Origin: Nymphaea colorata
Lineage: Eukaryota; Streptophyta; Magnoliopsida; Nymphaeales; Nymphaeaceae
DNA length: 64,000 bases
NCBI RefSeq assembly: GCF_008831285.2
Contig: NC_045141.1
Location: 1,056,001 to 1,120,000 of the forward strand
Direction: 5' to 3'
Numbering within the stretch: position 1 is the stretch's first letter; the number at the start of each line of letters is the position of its first letter. This document shows positions 37,591 to 49,347 of the stretch, one piece after another. Made by a program: the position numbers and the translations under genes. Below the pieces are notes generated by a model that did no database searches, was not told where the DNA came from, and was given only the letters and a program-made list of their open reading frames with translations.

Positions 37591-37989
37591 AACGGTATCC
37601 TCTCGATCCCATTAGTGCCTCTGTGGCCACTGGTAGGCCGGCCGCAGAAGCCATTGAACCCCCCCCCCCCCCCCCCCAGCCAACATATGAGCTCAGTGAG
37701 CTCGAACTCAAGATCGAGTTGCTCTGCTCATTGTTCAGGCCTAATCCCTCCCCATCTTTTAACTCTTTATAGATACTAGATACTGCACTAATACTAATAA
37801 TGTATCATTAGAATACATCCCATTCCAAATCATTACCCTTTCAAAAAGCCTATTCCCCGATCAAGTTTTGTAAGCTGTTCTATGTATATAATGAGTGTAC
37901 GCCGAATGTGAATTTTACTACCAATATGTATATTTATTTTAATGCTTGAACATTGCATATGCACAACGAATATTTTTTAACTATGTTGT

Positions 37990-38460
37990 TTTCTCATACT
38001 TCTATCACTAGCTCATACCTTTGTCATTACTCCATACCCTAATTATCTCATACACATTATTTCATAACTCTTCTTATAATCATACTTATGTCATTATCTC
38101 ATACCTTTGTCGTTGTCATACTCATATCTTTATTTCATACTCATATCTCATGCCCTCTATTATTATCACGAACCCATAACGTCTCATAGTCATTATCTCA
38201 TACATCTGTCATTATCATACTTATATTGTTATCTCATACCTCAATCATTATCTTATACATGTAACGTTTGTCATTCTCTCATACCTGTAGCATTTGAGAT
38301 AACGACAAGAAATGGTATGAGATAATGATGTATATGAAGTAACGATAGGAGTATGAGGTAATGACAATAGTATGAGATAATGGGTATGATATAATGACAA
38401 AGGTGTGAGATAATATGTATGCGATAAGAGAAGATGTATGAGATAATGCTATGAATGACA
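37990..38460. repeat. Inverted arrays of a TCATACC/ATTATCTCATAC repeat
   Basis: From 37990 to about 38290 the words CTCATACCTTTGTCATTATC and variants recur about every 19-25 bases on the + strand. From about 38295 to 38455 the same words recur as reverse complement (GTATGAGATAATGACAAAGG). The switch is near 38285-38300, so the whole could fold back on itself. Confidence 0.85.
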
Positions 38461-39400
38461 AAAAAAAAAACAAAGATTTTTTTTTTTGCTACTCAAAGAA
38501 ATACCCTTTATTCTTTTTTGTTCCTACAAAGTTTTGTTTTTTCTATTGATCATAGGCATTTTTTGTCATGAATTAAATGTGTCCATTTTTTGTCATGAAT
38601 AAAATGACACATGAAAAATTCATACACAGCACTGCACATATTACCCAATTTGCTTCCTCCCGTCCACCAATACCCATTTGTTATCTGTTTTTTGACTTTT
38701 GATGTCCCCTGCAACACACCGGTAACTGTTCTTGCCTCCACCATGGACAATAGAAGTTGATTTCTCTATGTCAGTATACATGCCTTCTTGTTCCTGGATG
38801 CCAGAAAGTCCAACTGTTAGGTGGAACCTCCCTCGCCTGAGCATCACCAAGTTTCATGACAAACATTTTGATGTAGTACGAAACAAAGCACCACATCTCA
38901 TTCAGAAATGCATCTTCAATTCATACTCAATCAATTTCTCTAGTATAGACTCACCATCCATAAGGCATATCGAACTTGCAGGTGAAGATTTTTAAGTGGA
39001 ACAGAAATCAACAGGCAAGCTAACCCGTATCTGTTATTGGCCTTGGTGAAGCCATTTCCGCCGACAAAATTGCTGCCTAGAAGCCTGGCAGACAGCTACA
39101 AAAACTGTGATTCCACATATGTAGCGGAAGCTCCAGAAATGGATCCACAGAGGGACTCTTGCCACCGCTTCATCGGCATTTCTAGTTCTCGCTTATTATT
39201 GGGAAACAAAAACCTTCCCCTCACTTTCCATCGCGTTGGCTAGAGGATGGGCTGTAGATCAGATTGAGAGGAGGCCTTGATAAGAAACAATCTTTTGAGA
39301 AACACCATAAACTTGTTTTTTCCAAGCGCTACCCACTGCCACCATAGATTCTGAAAGATCTCCATCCACTGTAGCTTGAATGATGAAAATCCCTCTTCCA

Positions 39401-39527
39401 ATCTCCTGGATCAATTGAACCTCTCGATGATCATTCCAGCTCTTTCCTGGATCAACTGAATCTCCCGTTGATCACTCCAGCTCTTTCCTGGATCAACTGA
39501 ATCTCTCGTTGATCACTCCAGCTCTTT
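39401..39527. repeat. 41-bp repeat, three copies
   Basis: CCTGGATCAACTGAATCTC...GTTGATCACTCCAGCTCTTT starts at about 39405, 39446 and 39487; copies two and three are nearly identical, copy one more diverged. Confidence 0.92.
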
Positions 39528-40219
39528 GTGCTCTTTCCATCCGCAAAGCTTCTCGAGTTTTCAACCCTCCCACATACCCGAACTCGTTTCAAAAGTGTTT
39601 GAAACATGGAAAGTTAGAGGATTGAAAATTGAAATTGGATTTAAATTTTATGAGTTCATAACATCCACCCGCACTTTGAATTTTTACTATGCTTCCCACT
39701 TCTACAGTTTTGAACATTTTGTATACATATATGGCTGCGTTCGCAAAACACAACGTTTATGGTCAGAAAAGCCAAACGACTGTTGTCATCCCAGCCCGGT
39801 GCACACATGAATTGGCAAAAGAGAAGGTTTTACACCATTCACCTATTTCCTAGGAAAGTCTGACGATTAGATTTGGACGGCTTTAATTTTGATGTTTAAA
39901 GTGTCCTTTTTCTTTTGCAATTTAACCTTGCCGATGATCTTAAGAATAAGTTAATGCAAAATATTAAGTTGATAATTTTTTGTAATTTCGTAGCATTTTT
40001 ATAATAACCAAAAGTGAGCGGTTCATATTGCATCAACATTTTGATAATAAAAAAACCACATTTTTCATAAAAACAACTTGAATCAAAGCATTACCTAAAT
40101 CATTTTTTATAAATATATTAAGATGTTTATATTTTATTTAAAATAATTTTTAGTATAAAATCAAAGCATGTGGTTTTTGTCCCTAACCTAACGGTCTGGC
40201 TTGTATATTTTCCGTTCTC

Positions 40220-40256
<37 letters not shown>

Positions 40257-41444
40257 TGGTTAAATTTTAGTTAGGCAGTTGAAATATGTCGCTCTCAAAA
40301 AGTCAAAAGTCAAAACAAATGGAATTGAAAGTTCAGACTTTTCCATCGGAATATGTGAATATCCGATAGAAACAAACTTGCATGCCCGGGGAACAAAAAT
40401 TTAGCATGGCTGGGAAAGGGGTGACCATGTGCACGCAATCGCACTCAAAGGCTAAGAACGGAAATAATTGACATGCCAACTGGGTGTGTTCATGACCAGA
40501 GTTCGAACTGAGCGAGCTAAGTCGAGCCCTGCTCAACTCACAGAACCCATGGTTCAAGCCAACTTGGCACTATGCAAGCTCAAACTCGACTTGATTAAAC
40601 CCTAGCCGAGGACATGGTTTGAGATTAACCGAACCATCTATACAAAAAATTATTTTTATTATTAAAAGCAGCCGCGGGACTTGTGGACATGCCTGTTGCT
40701 GGTAACGAGGACGCCCATTGAACCAGCTTTTTCTTTTTCCATGTTAAGTGTAAAGCTCTTTATAGAAATTCTCTTGTGAAGAGTTTAAATGATTTTAGTC
40801 GAGCCGATTTTGCCTTCACTCGAATTCAGCTTGTTTATTTAAGCAAGTCTACTTTTAAGCTCAAACTCTAAATCATTTATTAAACAAAGTTCAGGTTACG
40901 AAAGCGAGTTCCAGTTGAACTGGAGTTAGCTTGACACCTTCAACACTTCATGTCAAATAAGAGGGCAGCTTAGGTGTTTATAACCTCTCATGAACAACCG
41001 TGGTCGTGCACACATTAGGCACATAACCCAAAAAAAAAATTGTTCATAAGACTGTTTAATAAAAAGATGAACAAAATAAAAAGATATATATATATATATA
41101 TAGTTAAAAACCAAACACTTAAATCAGAACTAAAATACCAGACCTTTTAATTTTTTTAAAAATAAAATATTAATATTTTAATACATTAATAAAAGCTGTT
41201 TTGATATAAAATTATTTTGAAGCAAGTTGTTTAATAAAAAATGTTGACTGTTCTATTATCAAAATGCAATGCTATGAGAATCATTCATTTTCACTTATTA
41301 TAAAAACATTATTAAAACTTAAATAATGATCAGTTTAATATATATTCTACATTAGGATCATATTGATAATATCAGATTGTAAAAAAAAATTATTTTAAAT
41401 ATCATATTTAAATTGTTACCTTTCGAACTCATGTTTACCGATCA

Positions 41445-42346
41445 CACTAGAGAAAGTCGGGCGTAACAAGCGACCCACTAGTGGTCGCTCGACCGTTCGA
41501 CCGTCGTTTAATCAGACGACCGGACGTTACGACCTCTCCCTCCTCCCTCGACACTCTCTCTGTTCCCGTCGGGTGTCATCCCCTCCACACCGCCCTCACG
41601 CCGGCGACCCTCTCCACCGTCTACCCGCCGGCCTAGCTCACTCGTCAACCGCCACCGTGTTCCCACCCGACCGCCACTGTATTCCCGCCCTCACGCAGCG
41701 GCTCCAACAGCCAAAGTTTCCCCTCCCGCTACGCTCAAGCACCGCCTCCGTATACACAAGTCGGCCCGTACCTGTGATTCTCATATTGCAGTCCGCCGGC
41801 TCACCGTTCTCTATCACCCAACTCACACCTCATCGAACTCACAGTTTCGGTCTCGTTGCCCTTTTTTTTAGTGCCCTAAATACATGAACGAATAAATTAA
41901 AATTTCATTTCTGGGTGTTGTTCTTGAGAAACTTGAAGATGAAAAGAAATTCTAACGAATTACCATCTATTCCCAAAAAATTTGGTTTATGTTGATCAGT
42001 AAGCTAGTTTTGTGATCGAACAACCAGAACCTGAACAGAAACAGATTATCACAATACCAAGCACATTCGGTATTTTCTCTATGCAATGTGAACGTATTCC
42101 TTGTTCGTATAGGAATTATATAGAAATGATGAGCACAGAAAATCTGGAAAATACTTACAAGTCTGTTTATAAATGACACCAGATAGAAACAAACAAAGGC
42201 CGTCGAGGGAAAAGTGAGAGGCCTTTTTCACGCGTAAAAGGGCCGTAACGTCCGATCGTCTGATTCAACGACGATCGGACGGTCAAGCGACCATTTGTGA
42301 GATACGTTCACAGGCTGTCGCTCGTTACGCCCGACTTTCTCTTGTG
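41445..42346. mobile_element. TIR DNA element with long terminal repeats and GC-rich core
   Basis: Left end CACTAGAGAAAGTCGGGCGT and right end (reverse complement) CACAAGAGAAAGTCGGGCGT continue to match for about 30 bases, and again further in (TGGTCGCT...GACCGT...CAGACGA...GGACGTTACG), making ends of about 90-105 bases. CACTA ends suggest the CACTA group, while long ends resemble Mutator-like elements; no clear 3- or 9-bp target duplication was seen (left flank TCA, right flank ATA), so the superfamily is open. The core 41520-41830 is strongly GC-rich with a 104-codon open frame of unknown origin. Confidence 0.7.
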
Positions 42347-42456
42347 ATATATATATATAGGTGGAAAAAATCACGTTCTCTAATTCCCACGTCCGTCTCT
42401 CGTTATTGTTCGTGAGAGGAAGAAGTACTTGTCTTTATTGTTCTCTTCTTAATAGT

Positions 42457-42459
42457 AGC

Positions 42460-42536
<77 letters not shown>
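42457..42536. repeat. (CT)n microsatellite
   Basis: About 80 bases of uninterrupted CT, just upstream of the LINE fragment. Confidence 0.97.
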
Positions 42537-42540
<4 letters not shown>

Positions 42541-42559
42541 TTCTATTAATTCCTCGAAG

Positions 42560-43900
42560 TGTCACCTTTCTCTCATTCACGCGGATCCGACCACGGTGCT
42601 TCTTACAGAAGCTTGTTTTGGGTGTAAGGCTGCTGGCCTGCCCATAGACTACTTGGGTCTTCAGATTACATTGTCGCCTCCTACGCCCTCCTTTTGGGAT
42701 GGTGTGCAGAAGAAGCTGTCGGATCGCCTCCATTGTTGGCAGGGAAAACTGCTTTCCCTGCCAGGACGTATTACACTTCATGCTTTAGCGGTCTTTCGAC
42801 CTCTTGCGGTTGTACTGAGAAGGTTTGACAAGATCATTCGTAATTTTATTTGGGATGGTGATCGCCCTACGGATTGTCTTGCGCATTGGGATATGGTTGT
42901 CCTTCCGCGTCTTCTTGGGGGTGCTGGGATTACCAACCTTAGTCGGGCGTGTGAGTCCTCTTTATGTTCTTGGTGGTGGCGTCTGGCAACTGAGTTTTCT
43001 CTCATCTCCCTTTTCATTTGTTCCAAATATGACATGTCTTCCCCTAGTGATTGGAATATTTCCATCTCTCACACATCTCCTTCACACTTTTGGAGCGGTC
43101 TGCTTTCTGTCCTTCCTCCGCCTTGCAGACCTCCCACCGCTCGCCCCCCTTCCTGGCCTCTTTCGTCTTCCCGTGAATTCACTTTTTCTTCTTGTTACTT
43201 GGCCTCCTTTGGTTCTTCCGTTGCGTCGCTTCCACCCCTGTCTTTTTGGTCCCCTGGTCCCTCTCCTCGTGCCGTTGCTTTTGCCTGGCTTCTCCTTGTT
43301 GGTCACATCAATACTTTTGACCACCTACAGCGTCTTGGTATTAGTTTAGCTAACCAATGTCCCCTCTGTCTCGCCGCGGCTGAGTCTCAGGTTCACCTGT
43401 TTACCTCTTGTCCTTTCTTCTATAGTGTCCTTACCTCTGCATGGCCTTCCTTCGTTAACAACCTCCCAAACCCACCATCCATTCACCTTTTTTTCCTCTT
43501 TTGTCCTTCTTCTCACCTGTCTTTTACCTGGGGTCATGTTTGGAGGTTATGGCTCATTTCTTCTTGGTGGCGCATTTGGGAAGAGCGCAACAACAGGGTA
43601 TTCAGGAACACCTTCTCATCGTCGGAGTCTGTGGCACGCCTTGTGCAGGGAGATGTTCACTTTGCTATTCGGCTACGGCGCCGTCCTTCGTCTTATGCTG
43701 GGTGACTCTGCTGTTTCGTCTGTCCACTCTTTCTCCACCTCTCTTATTACGTTTTATTGTGATACTAACTTGTATATTCTCTTCTTATATTTCGTTTATG
43801 CGGTTTGCTTATGTACTTAGGGGACTTCTTGTCCCCAAATTTTGCTATATATTTCCATTTTATCGGCTCTCTCTCTCTCTCTCTCTACAAGCTTCTCCTT
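42560..43900 (+). mobile_element. 5'-truncated LINE, 3' end
   Basis: It holds the ORF2 C-terminus followed by a 3' region with GACTTCTTGTCC and a CT run (43868-43890). No clear poly(A) tail or target duplication was seen. It is on the opposite strand to, and better preserved than, the LINE at 28030-37590. Confidence 0.85.
42596..43705 (+). CDS. LINE ORF2 C-terminal region, open
   Basis: 369 codons are open, but the start is a truncation and not a true initiation site. The sequence begins in the RT thumb (GLPIDYLGLQITLS, KKLSDRLHCWQGKLLSLPGR), passes FIWDGD and LLGGAGITN, and ends with the zf-RVT region FAWLLLVGHINTFDHL, QCPLC...HLFTSC (zinc ligands CX2C and HX4C) and the tail LISSWWRIWEERNNRVF. 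It lacks endonuclease and the RT catalytic core, so it cannot mobilise on its own. Confidence 0.85.
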   Translation: MLLTEACFGCKAAGLPIDYLGLQITLSPPTPSFWDGVQKKLSDRLHCWQGKLLSLPGRITLHALAVFRPLAVVLRRFDKIIRNFIWDGDRPTDCLAHWDMVVLPRLLGGAGITNLSRACESSLCSWWWRLATEFSLISLFICSKYDMSSPSDWNISISHTSPSHFWSGLLSVLPPPCRPPTARPPSWPLSSSREFTFSSCYLASFGSSVASLPPLSFWSPGPSPRAVAFAWLLLVGHINTFDHLQRLGISLANQCPLCLAAAESQVHLFTSCPFFYSVLTSAWPSFVNNLPNPPSIHLFFLFCPSSHLSFTWGHVWRLWLISSWWRIWEERNNRVFRNTFSSSESVARLVQGDVHFAIRLRRRPSSYAG

Positions 43901-44129
43901 TGTCTGCCTGGTTGCTACACATTAATAGTGCAAGGAAACTGGGACAGCTGCTTCATCGACCGGGATTATTCCAAAACCTCTTGCTTGAGGCTTCTACGAT
44001 CTCGAGGTAAGCCCCAGAGGTCTTGTTGGTATGTTTCTGAGGAGTTATTCCTTCGTGGGGATCGGTTTTCTGATGGAAGGGAGTGCACGCAAATGGATGC
44101 CCAAGATTTTTGACGTTTTCTCGGATTGT
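43901..44129. other. Short spacer, nothing recognised
   Basis: Between LINE 3' end and copia fragment. A frame reads CFIDRDYSKTSCLRLLRSRG without a known domain. Confidence 0.5.
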
Positions 44130-44656
44130 CTGTTATGTGAAAAACATTATCAACAAAGGACTATTTCTGTCTTCCTCCTCTCTAGTAGAATTAGTTGCTT
44201 ATATAGATGTTGATTGGGGTGGAGACCAATAATAAGCACTCCACCACTGGTTTTTGTGTGTTTTTAGGTGATTCCTTAATTTCTTGACGATTGAAGAAAC
44301 AAAATAAGGTGTCACTATCATCAACAAAAGCTGAGTATCGTGCAATGACAACTACAACAATGGAGATAGTGTGGCTCAAGCGCTTGCTGAAAGATATGGG
44401 AATTCATATCAATGATCCTGTCAAGCTTTGCTGTGACAACAAAAGTGCAATTTGTATTGTTAGCAATCACACATTTCACGAAAGAACGAAGCATATAGAG
44501 ATGAACTGTCATTATGTTCGTGAAGAATTCCTTCAAAAGAATATTGATCTCTCATATGTTTCTTCTGAATATCAACTAGGCGACTTCTTCACAAAGGCTC
44601 TTGCCGCTGCTAGATTTAAATTTCTCCTTAGCAAACTTTCGGTTATCACACCGTAA
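44130..44656 (+). pseudogene. copia RNase H
   Basis: 44291-44656 reads KVSLSSTKAEYRAMTTTTME, KLCCDNKSAICIVSNHTFHE, RTKHIEMNCHYVREEF and GDFFTKALAA, the complete C-terminal part of copia RNase H; upstream AYIDVDWGG and STTGFCVFLGDSLIS are interrupted by stops. It is close to, but not identical with, the protein at 50205-49858 on the other strand. Confidence 0.9.
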
Positions 44657-44670
44657 GTTTGAGGGAGGGA

Positions 44671-44942
44671 GTTAGAATGTTAGATTGTATGCATTCTAAA
44701 TGTATATATATATATATATATATTACATATATTAGTTATCTAATATATGTCTTATATGTATACATATATATATATATATATTTTATATATATTTGGATAT
44801 TAGGATACTTATGTAATTTTTCCTTTTTTATGGATTTTTACTTTCTCCTTTTTTAAACTCTTTCTTTTTCTTTATTCCCTAAAGGGGACTAGTCCCAACG
44901 GCTAGATTTCTAGCCATTGGAACTAGTCCCAACGGCTGGCCG
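44671..44942 (+). repeat. 3' LTR, first half
   Basis: Starts GTTAGAATGTTAGATTG (the leading T of the expected TG is lost) and contains the TA-rich tract and the ACTAGTCCCAACGGCTAG repeats seen in the related LTRs. It stops after CCCAACGGCTGGC. Confidence 0.8.
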
Positions 44943-46403
44943 AAAAAATGTCTCATCTTTCCTTTATGGAGAAGTTTTGTCAAAAGAACTTTTATTGTAA
45001 TGATTGTATTAAGGCAAAAATGAAAGTCTTATCTTTTGATAATAGAAATTTTATTGCCCAAAAATCTTTTGATTTGGTACATTCGGACGTGTGGGGCTCG
45101 TATTATGTCAAAAGGAGGATTATTGTACTATGTGATCTTTATTGATGATTATTCTAGACATACTTGGGTTTACTTTCTAAAACACAAATCGGAGGATTTT
45201 ACAAACTTTAAGAATTTTTACAACATGATCTACACTCAATTTAGCTCAAGTATCAAAATCTTTAGAAGTGATTTGGGAGGAGAATTTATGTCAAATGAAT
45301 TTCAACAATTTCTAAAAGAAAAAGACATTGTTCATCCAAGATCTTGTCCTAACACTCCACAACAAAACGGAGTGGCCGAGCGTAAGCATATGGACATTAT
45401 TGAAACTATTAGAGCTCTTCTTTTATCTAAAAATGTCCCCAAAAACTTTTGGGCTGAGGCTGTTTTGACTTCAACCTATTTAATTAATAGAATGTCTACC
45501 AAACTTTTGAAACATATTTCTCCTTTTGAAAGACTGCACCATGTTAAACCTAATTACAATAGACTTAAAGTCTTTGGTTGCAAATGTTTTGTGTTAAAGT
45601 GACAAAGACGATAAACTTTCTTCCAAAGCCATTGGTTGTGTTTTTATTGGGTATTTCGAATCTCAAAAGGGTTATAGATGTTATGATATTAAAGAGATAA
45701 AGTTTATGTTTCTAGAAATGTGATCTTTTTTAGAAAATGAAGATGGTTTCAAAGATGAACTCAAGAAACTAGAAGATTATACTTTTCTTTGGACTAATGA
45801 TATTGATGATGATGATGATGATATTGATGATGATGAACCCGATAAAGTTGAAGAAGTGCCAATTGAAGAAGTCAACAATGATAATCCTACTCATACCATT
45901 CCTCCAAAAGAGATTTAGTTTATAGAAGAAGAGATCCCCAAAATCAAGAGACTAATCAATCTCTTTCTAGGAGATCCCAAAGGCACATCAGGCCTCCTCA
46001 AAGATTTATCTCTTATGAGTCTTTTTCTTCCTAGGAGATCCCAAAGGCACATCAGGCCTCCTCAAAGATTTATCTCGTATGAGTCTTTTTCTTTTTATGA
46101 GTCATCTTCTTACCTTGAAGCTAAGGAAGATCTCAATTGGATTGAAGCCATGAATCTTGAGCAAAAAGCTCTTGAAGACAATGGGACTTGGAATATTGTG
46201 TCTCTACCAACAGGAGAAAAGACTATTGGTTGTAGATGGATCTATAAAATCAAAACTAGAAGTGATGAAACCATAGAAAGATATAAGGTCAGACTTGTTG
46301 CCAAGGGATATGCTCAAGAATATGAGATTGATTATGAAGAAACATTTCCTCCTATTGCTCGCATGACTTCTGTTAGAACTCTTATTGCCATTGCTTCTGT
46401 GCA
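44943..46403 (+). pseudogene. copia integrase to RT N-terminus, inserted in LTR
   Basis: 44948-45602 holds CNDCIKAKM, DLVHSDVWG, FIDDYSRHTWVYFL, FRSDLGGEFMS, NTPQQNGVAERKH and KVFGCKCF: zinc finger half, DDE core and tail, with one shift near 45095. 46015-46422 holds the RT start (NWIEAMNLEQKALEDNGTW, CRWIYKIKTRSDETIERYK, EETFPPIARMTSVRTL). A 64-bp tandem duplication (45967-46094) shifts the frame between them. Confidence 0.88.
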
Positions 46404-46578
46404 TTCCCCTCTTTTTAGGTGATGGCTTGTTAAGCTACATCTTGTATTATTGTTGAAGATCAATACATGTTTTCTTTAGCCTCTTGTTAGAGGACCCTTG
46501 TGTATTGTTTTGTTGAGTTAGTGGGAGATTCAAGAGTGATATTTTTGAAGTATTTGCCTTGTTTGAGCTTGATTTACA
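46404..46578 (+). repeat. 3' LTR, second half
   Basis: GATGGCTTGTTAAGC, TTGTATTATTGTTGAAGATC and TTGTTGAGTTAGTGGGAGAT match, in order, the reverse complement of 49348-49520. It ends TTTACA, as the related LTR does. Confidence 0.85.
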
Positions 46579-47688
46579 AAAAGGGCCTTAATCATTTGTT
46601 TATAATTACAGATTAATAAAGCCATAATTTTTTATTGTTACTGAGTTCCCTTTTTTTTCCTTGTTTTCCCTTCATTCTTATTTTCTGGTGCTTTTCTTGC
46701 AAGAATTAGAGTGAGGAATTCTAATCACTGTGTTAGTTGCATAGCATTAATTAGTTTTTTTGTAGTGGTAAAAAAACATGATGCTTGCAGTTGTTAGAGG
46801 AAAGCACCTTTTTCTTCATTTTGTAGCGTTATTGATGCCTCATAACAGACTTTTTTCCTTTGAAGGATCTTGTCTTGCTAGGCAACATCGGTGGTTTTTT
46901 AACTGACTGTGCATGTAGTAGGTGTATGCTACCATATTTCAATATGCTCTTTTTGATAAGGTGAAGGTTGAAAAGTTGTAGTGGTAGCCTAGTAGGGTTT
47001 TGTCTATTTAACAATCTGGTTTGAATTGAATTAAGGATAATCTACCTTTCAAGTTTAGTCCCAATGACTTTGACATTTAATATATAATCTCTAAGGAAGC
47101 ATGATTAGAGTTGTGTTTACATGCTTAAATTTTCCCTATAATTCTGATATCAATTTGTTCCTTAGTTTTCAGTTCCTTTTGGCCCTTGCTGATCTTATAG
47201 CATGTTAAGTTCAAGCATGATCTTTTTTGTTTTCTAAAGGTTAGTGGCATTTCTAGTTGTGCATGCACATTGAATTATGCATGTTGGATCTTGTATAAAG
47301 TGCAACACATGCAGTCAGTGAACACATTTAGTCGCACATTCATGGCTTCCCTTCTTTCCCCACTTTCCTCACTTTAAAGTGCAATTTCCTGTCTCTCAGT
47401 GGATAGATTCTATGTTAACTTGTTTAGGGATTCGTGCCTTCACATGAGCTCTCTATTCGAGCTCTTTTTGAAGTATATTTAACGTTTTCTTCCAATTAGA
47501 TGTTATCAAATTGGTCTTCTAATTACTAAATTAGTGAATTTTATATAAGTTTCTTTTGAGCTTGTGAAGAATGATTTTGAAATTTAGTTACCCTTTTCCT
47601 TTTTGAGTTGTCAAGCTATTTGCTTGTTCAGAATGGAAGCAACCAACAGCAGGAAAGACTTTCCTGCTCTCTGACCAGTATATTTGGC

Positions 47689-47821
47689 GCATTTGAAGTA
47701 CCGATTTTACATAGTTCAGCGCTTACTTGCCCAACAAGCACTGATCTGTGTCACACAAGTGTGGGATGTGCTTGTGGGTGAAGATGTGCATTTCTCATAA
47801 GACATGGGTGCAGTGAGCGTG

Positions 47822-47853
<32 letters not shown>

Positions 47854-47864
47854 GAGAGAGATTT

Positions 47865-47927
<63 letters not shown>

Positions 47928-47929
47928 TT

Positions 47930-48006
<77 letters not shown>

Positions 48007-48155
48007 ATATAAGTATGTGCATTTGAAGTACTGATTTTACTTAGTTCAGCGCTTACTAGCCCAACAAGCACTGATCTGTGTCACACAGGTGTGGGGAGTG
48101 CTTGTGGGTGAATATGTGCATTTCTCATAAAACATGGGTGTTGTGAGTGAGTGTG
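47689..48155. repeat. Direct repeats flanking a compound microsatellite
   Basis: About 130 bases beginning GCATTTGAAGTAC occur at 47689 and 48019 with few changes. Between them (47821-48005) lie CA, TA, GA, TA, GA, TA and GT runs in succession, with ATTTTGTGTGTATATA twice. Confidence 0.92.
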
Positions 48156-49108
48156 TGGGTCACAAAAAAAATTAACAAGTTAACAAGCTGTGATTCTATC
48201 AAGGAATCAAAGAAAAACAATGCAAAATGCCACTTGCTGCACCCAAACCACAGCTGAGTCACATGTACACCCAAGTCAGCGTTTTTGAAGGGTCCATGTT
48301 ACTCAAGAACTGATCATGTTATTTCATTTGGGAATGAAATATTAGTGATCTTGCTGAACTGGTGAACTCTGATTGCATCCTTTTTTGTAAGTGTTGGTGG
48401 GATTTTAAGTTATATCCGGTGGATAAATTTCTGTTTACCTTTTCTTGTATTCATGTTTTAAGAGCTTGTAGTTTTCTCTCTTATAAGTATGGGGTTAGTG
48501 TTTGCTTCTATAGCATGCACTCAGAAAATCCATGGTCATCCTTCACAAGCTCAAGGTGTTGACATCAGGCGGTCGTAGAGGCAGGTGTGGGCACTGTGTC
48601 AGGCCTCTCAGATTAGGTTGTCTAACTAGATATTCATGTCGGGTTGATAAGTTCCCTTAAGTTAGCAATGCTGGTGTTCTTTTACAATTAATAGGGCTAG
48701 AAGCCCATTTTTATGAAGTTCTATGGGTTCAATGGGGTTCTCTCTATTGTTATCCCTAGAAGAATGACTTCTTGAAGAGTAACGACAACTCCACTGGTAG
48801 AATGATGCATAAATATGTGGCCATGCGCTGTACCAGAGACTCATGATTGATTGGTAATGAAATGTGGCCTACAAACAACATATTGCATCTTTAAATGTGG
48901 CAGGGAAAACAAACATTTCAACTTTTTTCAATGATCTAACAAACCTTAGTATCAGGAAACCAATTTCTGTTTGAAACTCCAAAATTCATATATTTTTCTG
49001 TTTATCTGGAACTACTAAATTGTTCTAGCTCTTGAAAATCAATACGAGCTGTTTGAGTGGCATCACCTGGGTGTTGGTACAAGTGCAGTGCAATTTCAGA
49101 AAACATGG

Positions 49109-49342
49109 GTAACTATGTAGCACTAGGAGGATTTTAAATTAGCAAACAATATATTCATTACTCATGTTCATAAAATACAAATTAATGCATAGAAAAATAC
49201 CAAAATGGACCAAAAAGATACAAAGTTATATCAGAATTCAATGAAACACCACAGATTGATTTCAGCAAGGGAATCAACTAAGGAGCGAAATTGATGCACG
49301 GAATGCATGATGACACCTAACTACTCGGGTATGCTAGCAAGG
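49109..49342. repeat. Duplicated host segment, copy A
   Basis: Starts GTAACTATGTAGCACTAGGA and ends CTCGGGTATGCTAGCAAGG. Copy B starts at 54761 (GTAACTATATAGCAATAGTA), is interrupted by a copia after 54956, and ends at 60293-60331 (CTCGGGTATGTCGGAATGG). Without the transposons the two copies, about 234 bases each, would be in tandem. Confidence 0.88.
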
Positions 49343-49347
49343 GTAAC

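Larger units (their letters stand above)
37591..41444. other. Gene-free stretch rich in repeats
   Basis: A run of 19 C (37659-37677), inverted short-repeat arrays (37990-38460), a 41-bp triple repeat (39401-39527) and (TA)n (about 40226-40252 and 41085-41101). 38640-38990 has a minus frame reading RGRFHLTVGLSGIQEQEGMY that I cannot assign. 39900-40200 and 41040-41430 are very AT-rich. Confidence 0.5.
44130..46578 (+). mobile_element. Chimeric Ty1/copia: RNase H, LTR interrupted by pol
   Basis: RNase H tail (44130-44656), polypurine tract GAGGGAGGGAG, then the first half of a 3' LTR (44671-44942). There the sequence jumps to an internal integrase-RT piece (44943-46403) of the same family and then back into the second half of the LTR (46404-46578, ending TTTACA). 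The two halves together match the LTR at 49348-49845, apart from about 45 bases lost at the break. The 5' part of the element is missing. Confidence 0.88.
46579..49347. other. Non-coding host-type sequence with repeats
   Basis: AT-rich, without supported genes. It contains the 330-bp spaced direct repeats around a compound microsatellite (47689-48155), a small palindrome (47648-47668) and, at 49109-49342, the first copy of the duplicated target of the two copia elements. It may be intron or upstream sequence of the NPY gene at 60768. Confidence 0.5.

Noticed and set aside
37659-37677. Run of 19 C as a biological signal
   Set aside because: Most simply a homopolymer expansion or assembly filler next to a decayed LINE; no context suggests a function.
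38550-38995. Possible coding sequence on the minus strand (RGRFHLTVGLSGIQEQEGMY)
   Set aside because: Interrupted by stops and not matched to any family I know.
41445-42346. Firm assignment to the CACTA superfamily
   Set aside because: The terminal CACTA/CACAA fits, but no matching 3-bp flanks were found and the terminal repeats are too long for a confident call.
42361-42781. Ser-Leu / Arg-Glu repeat frames
   Set aside because: Both are readings of the (CT)n tract.
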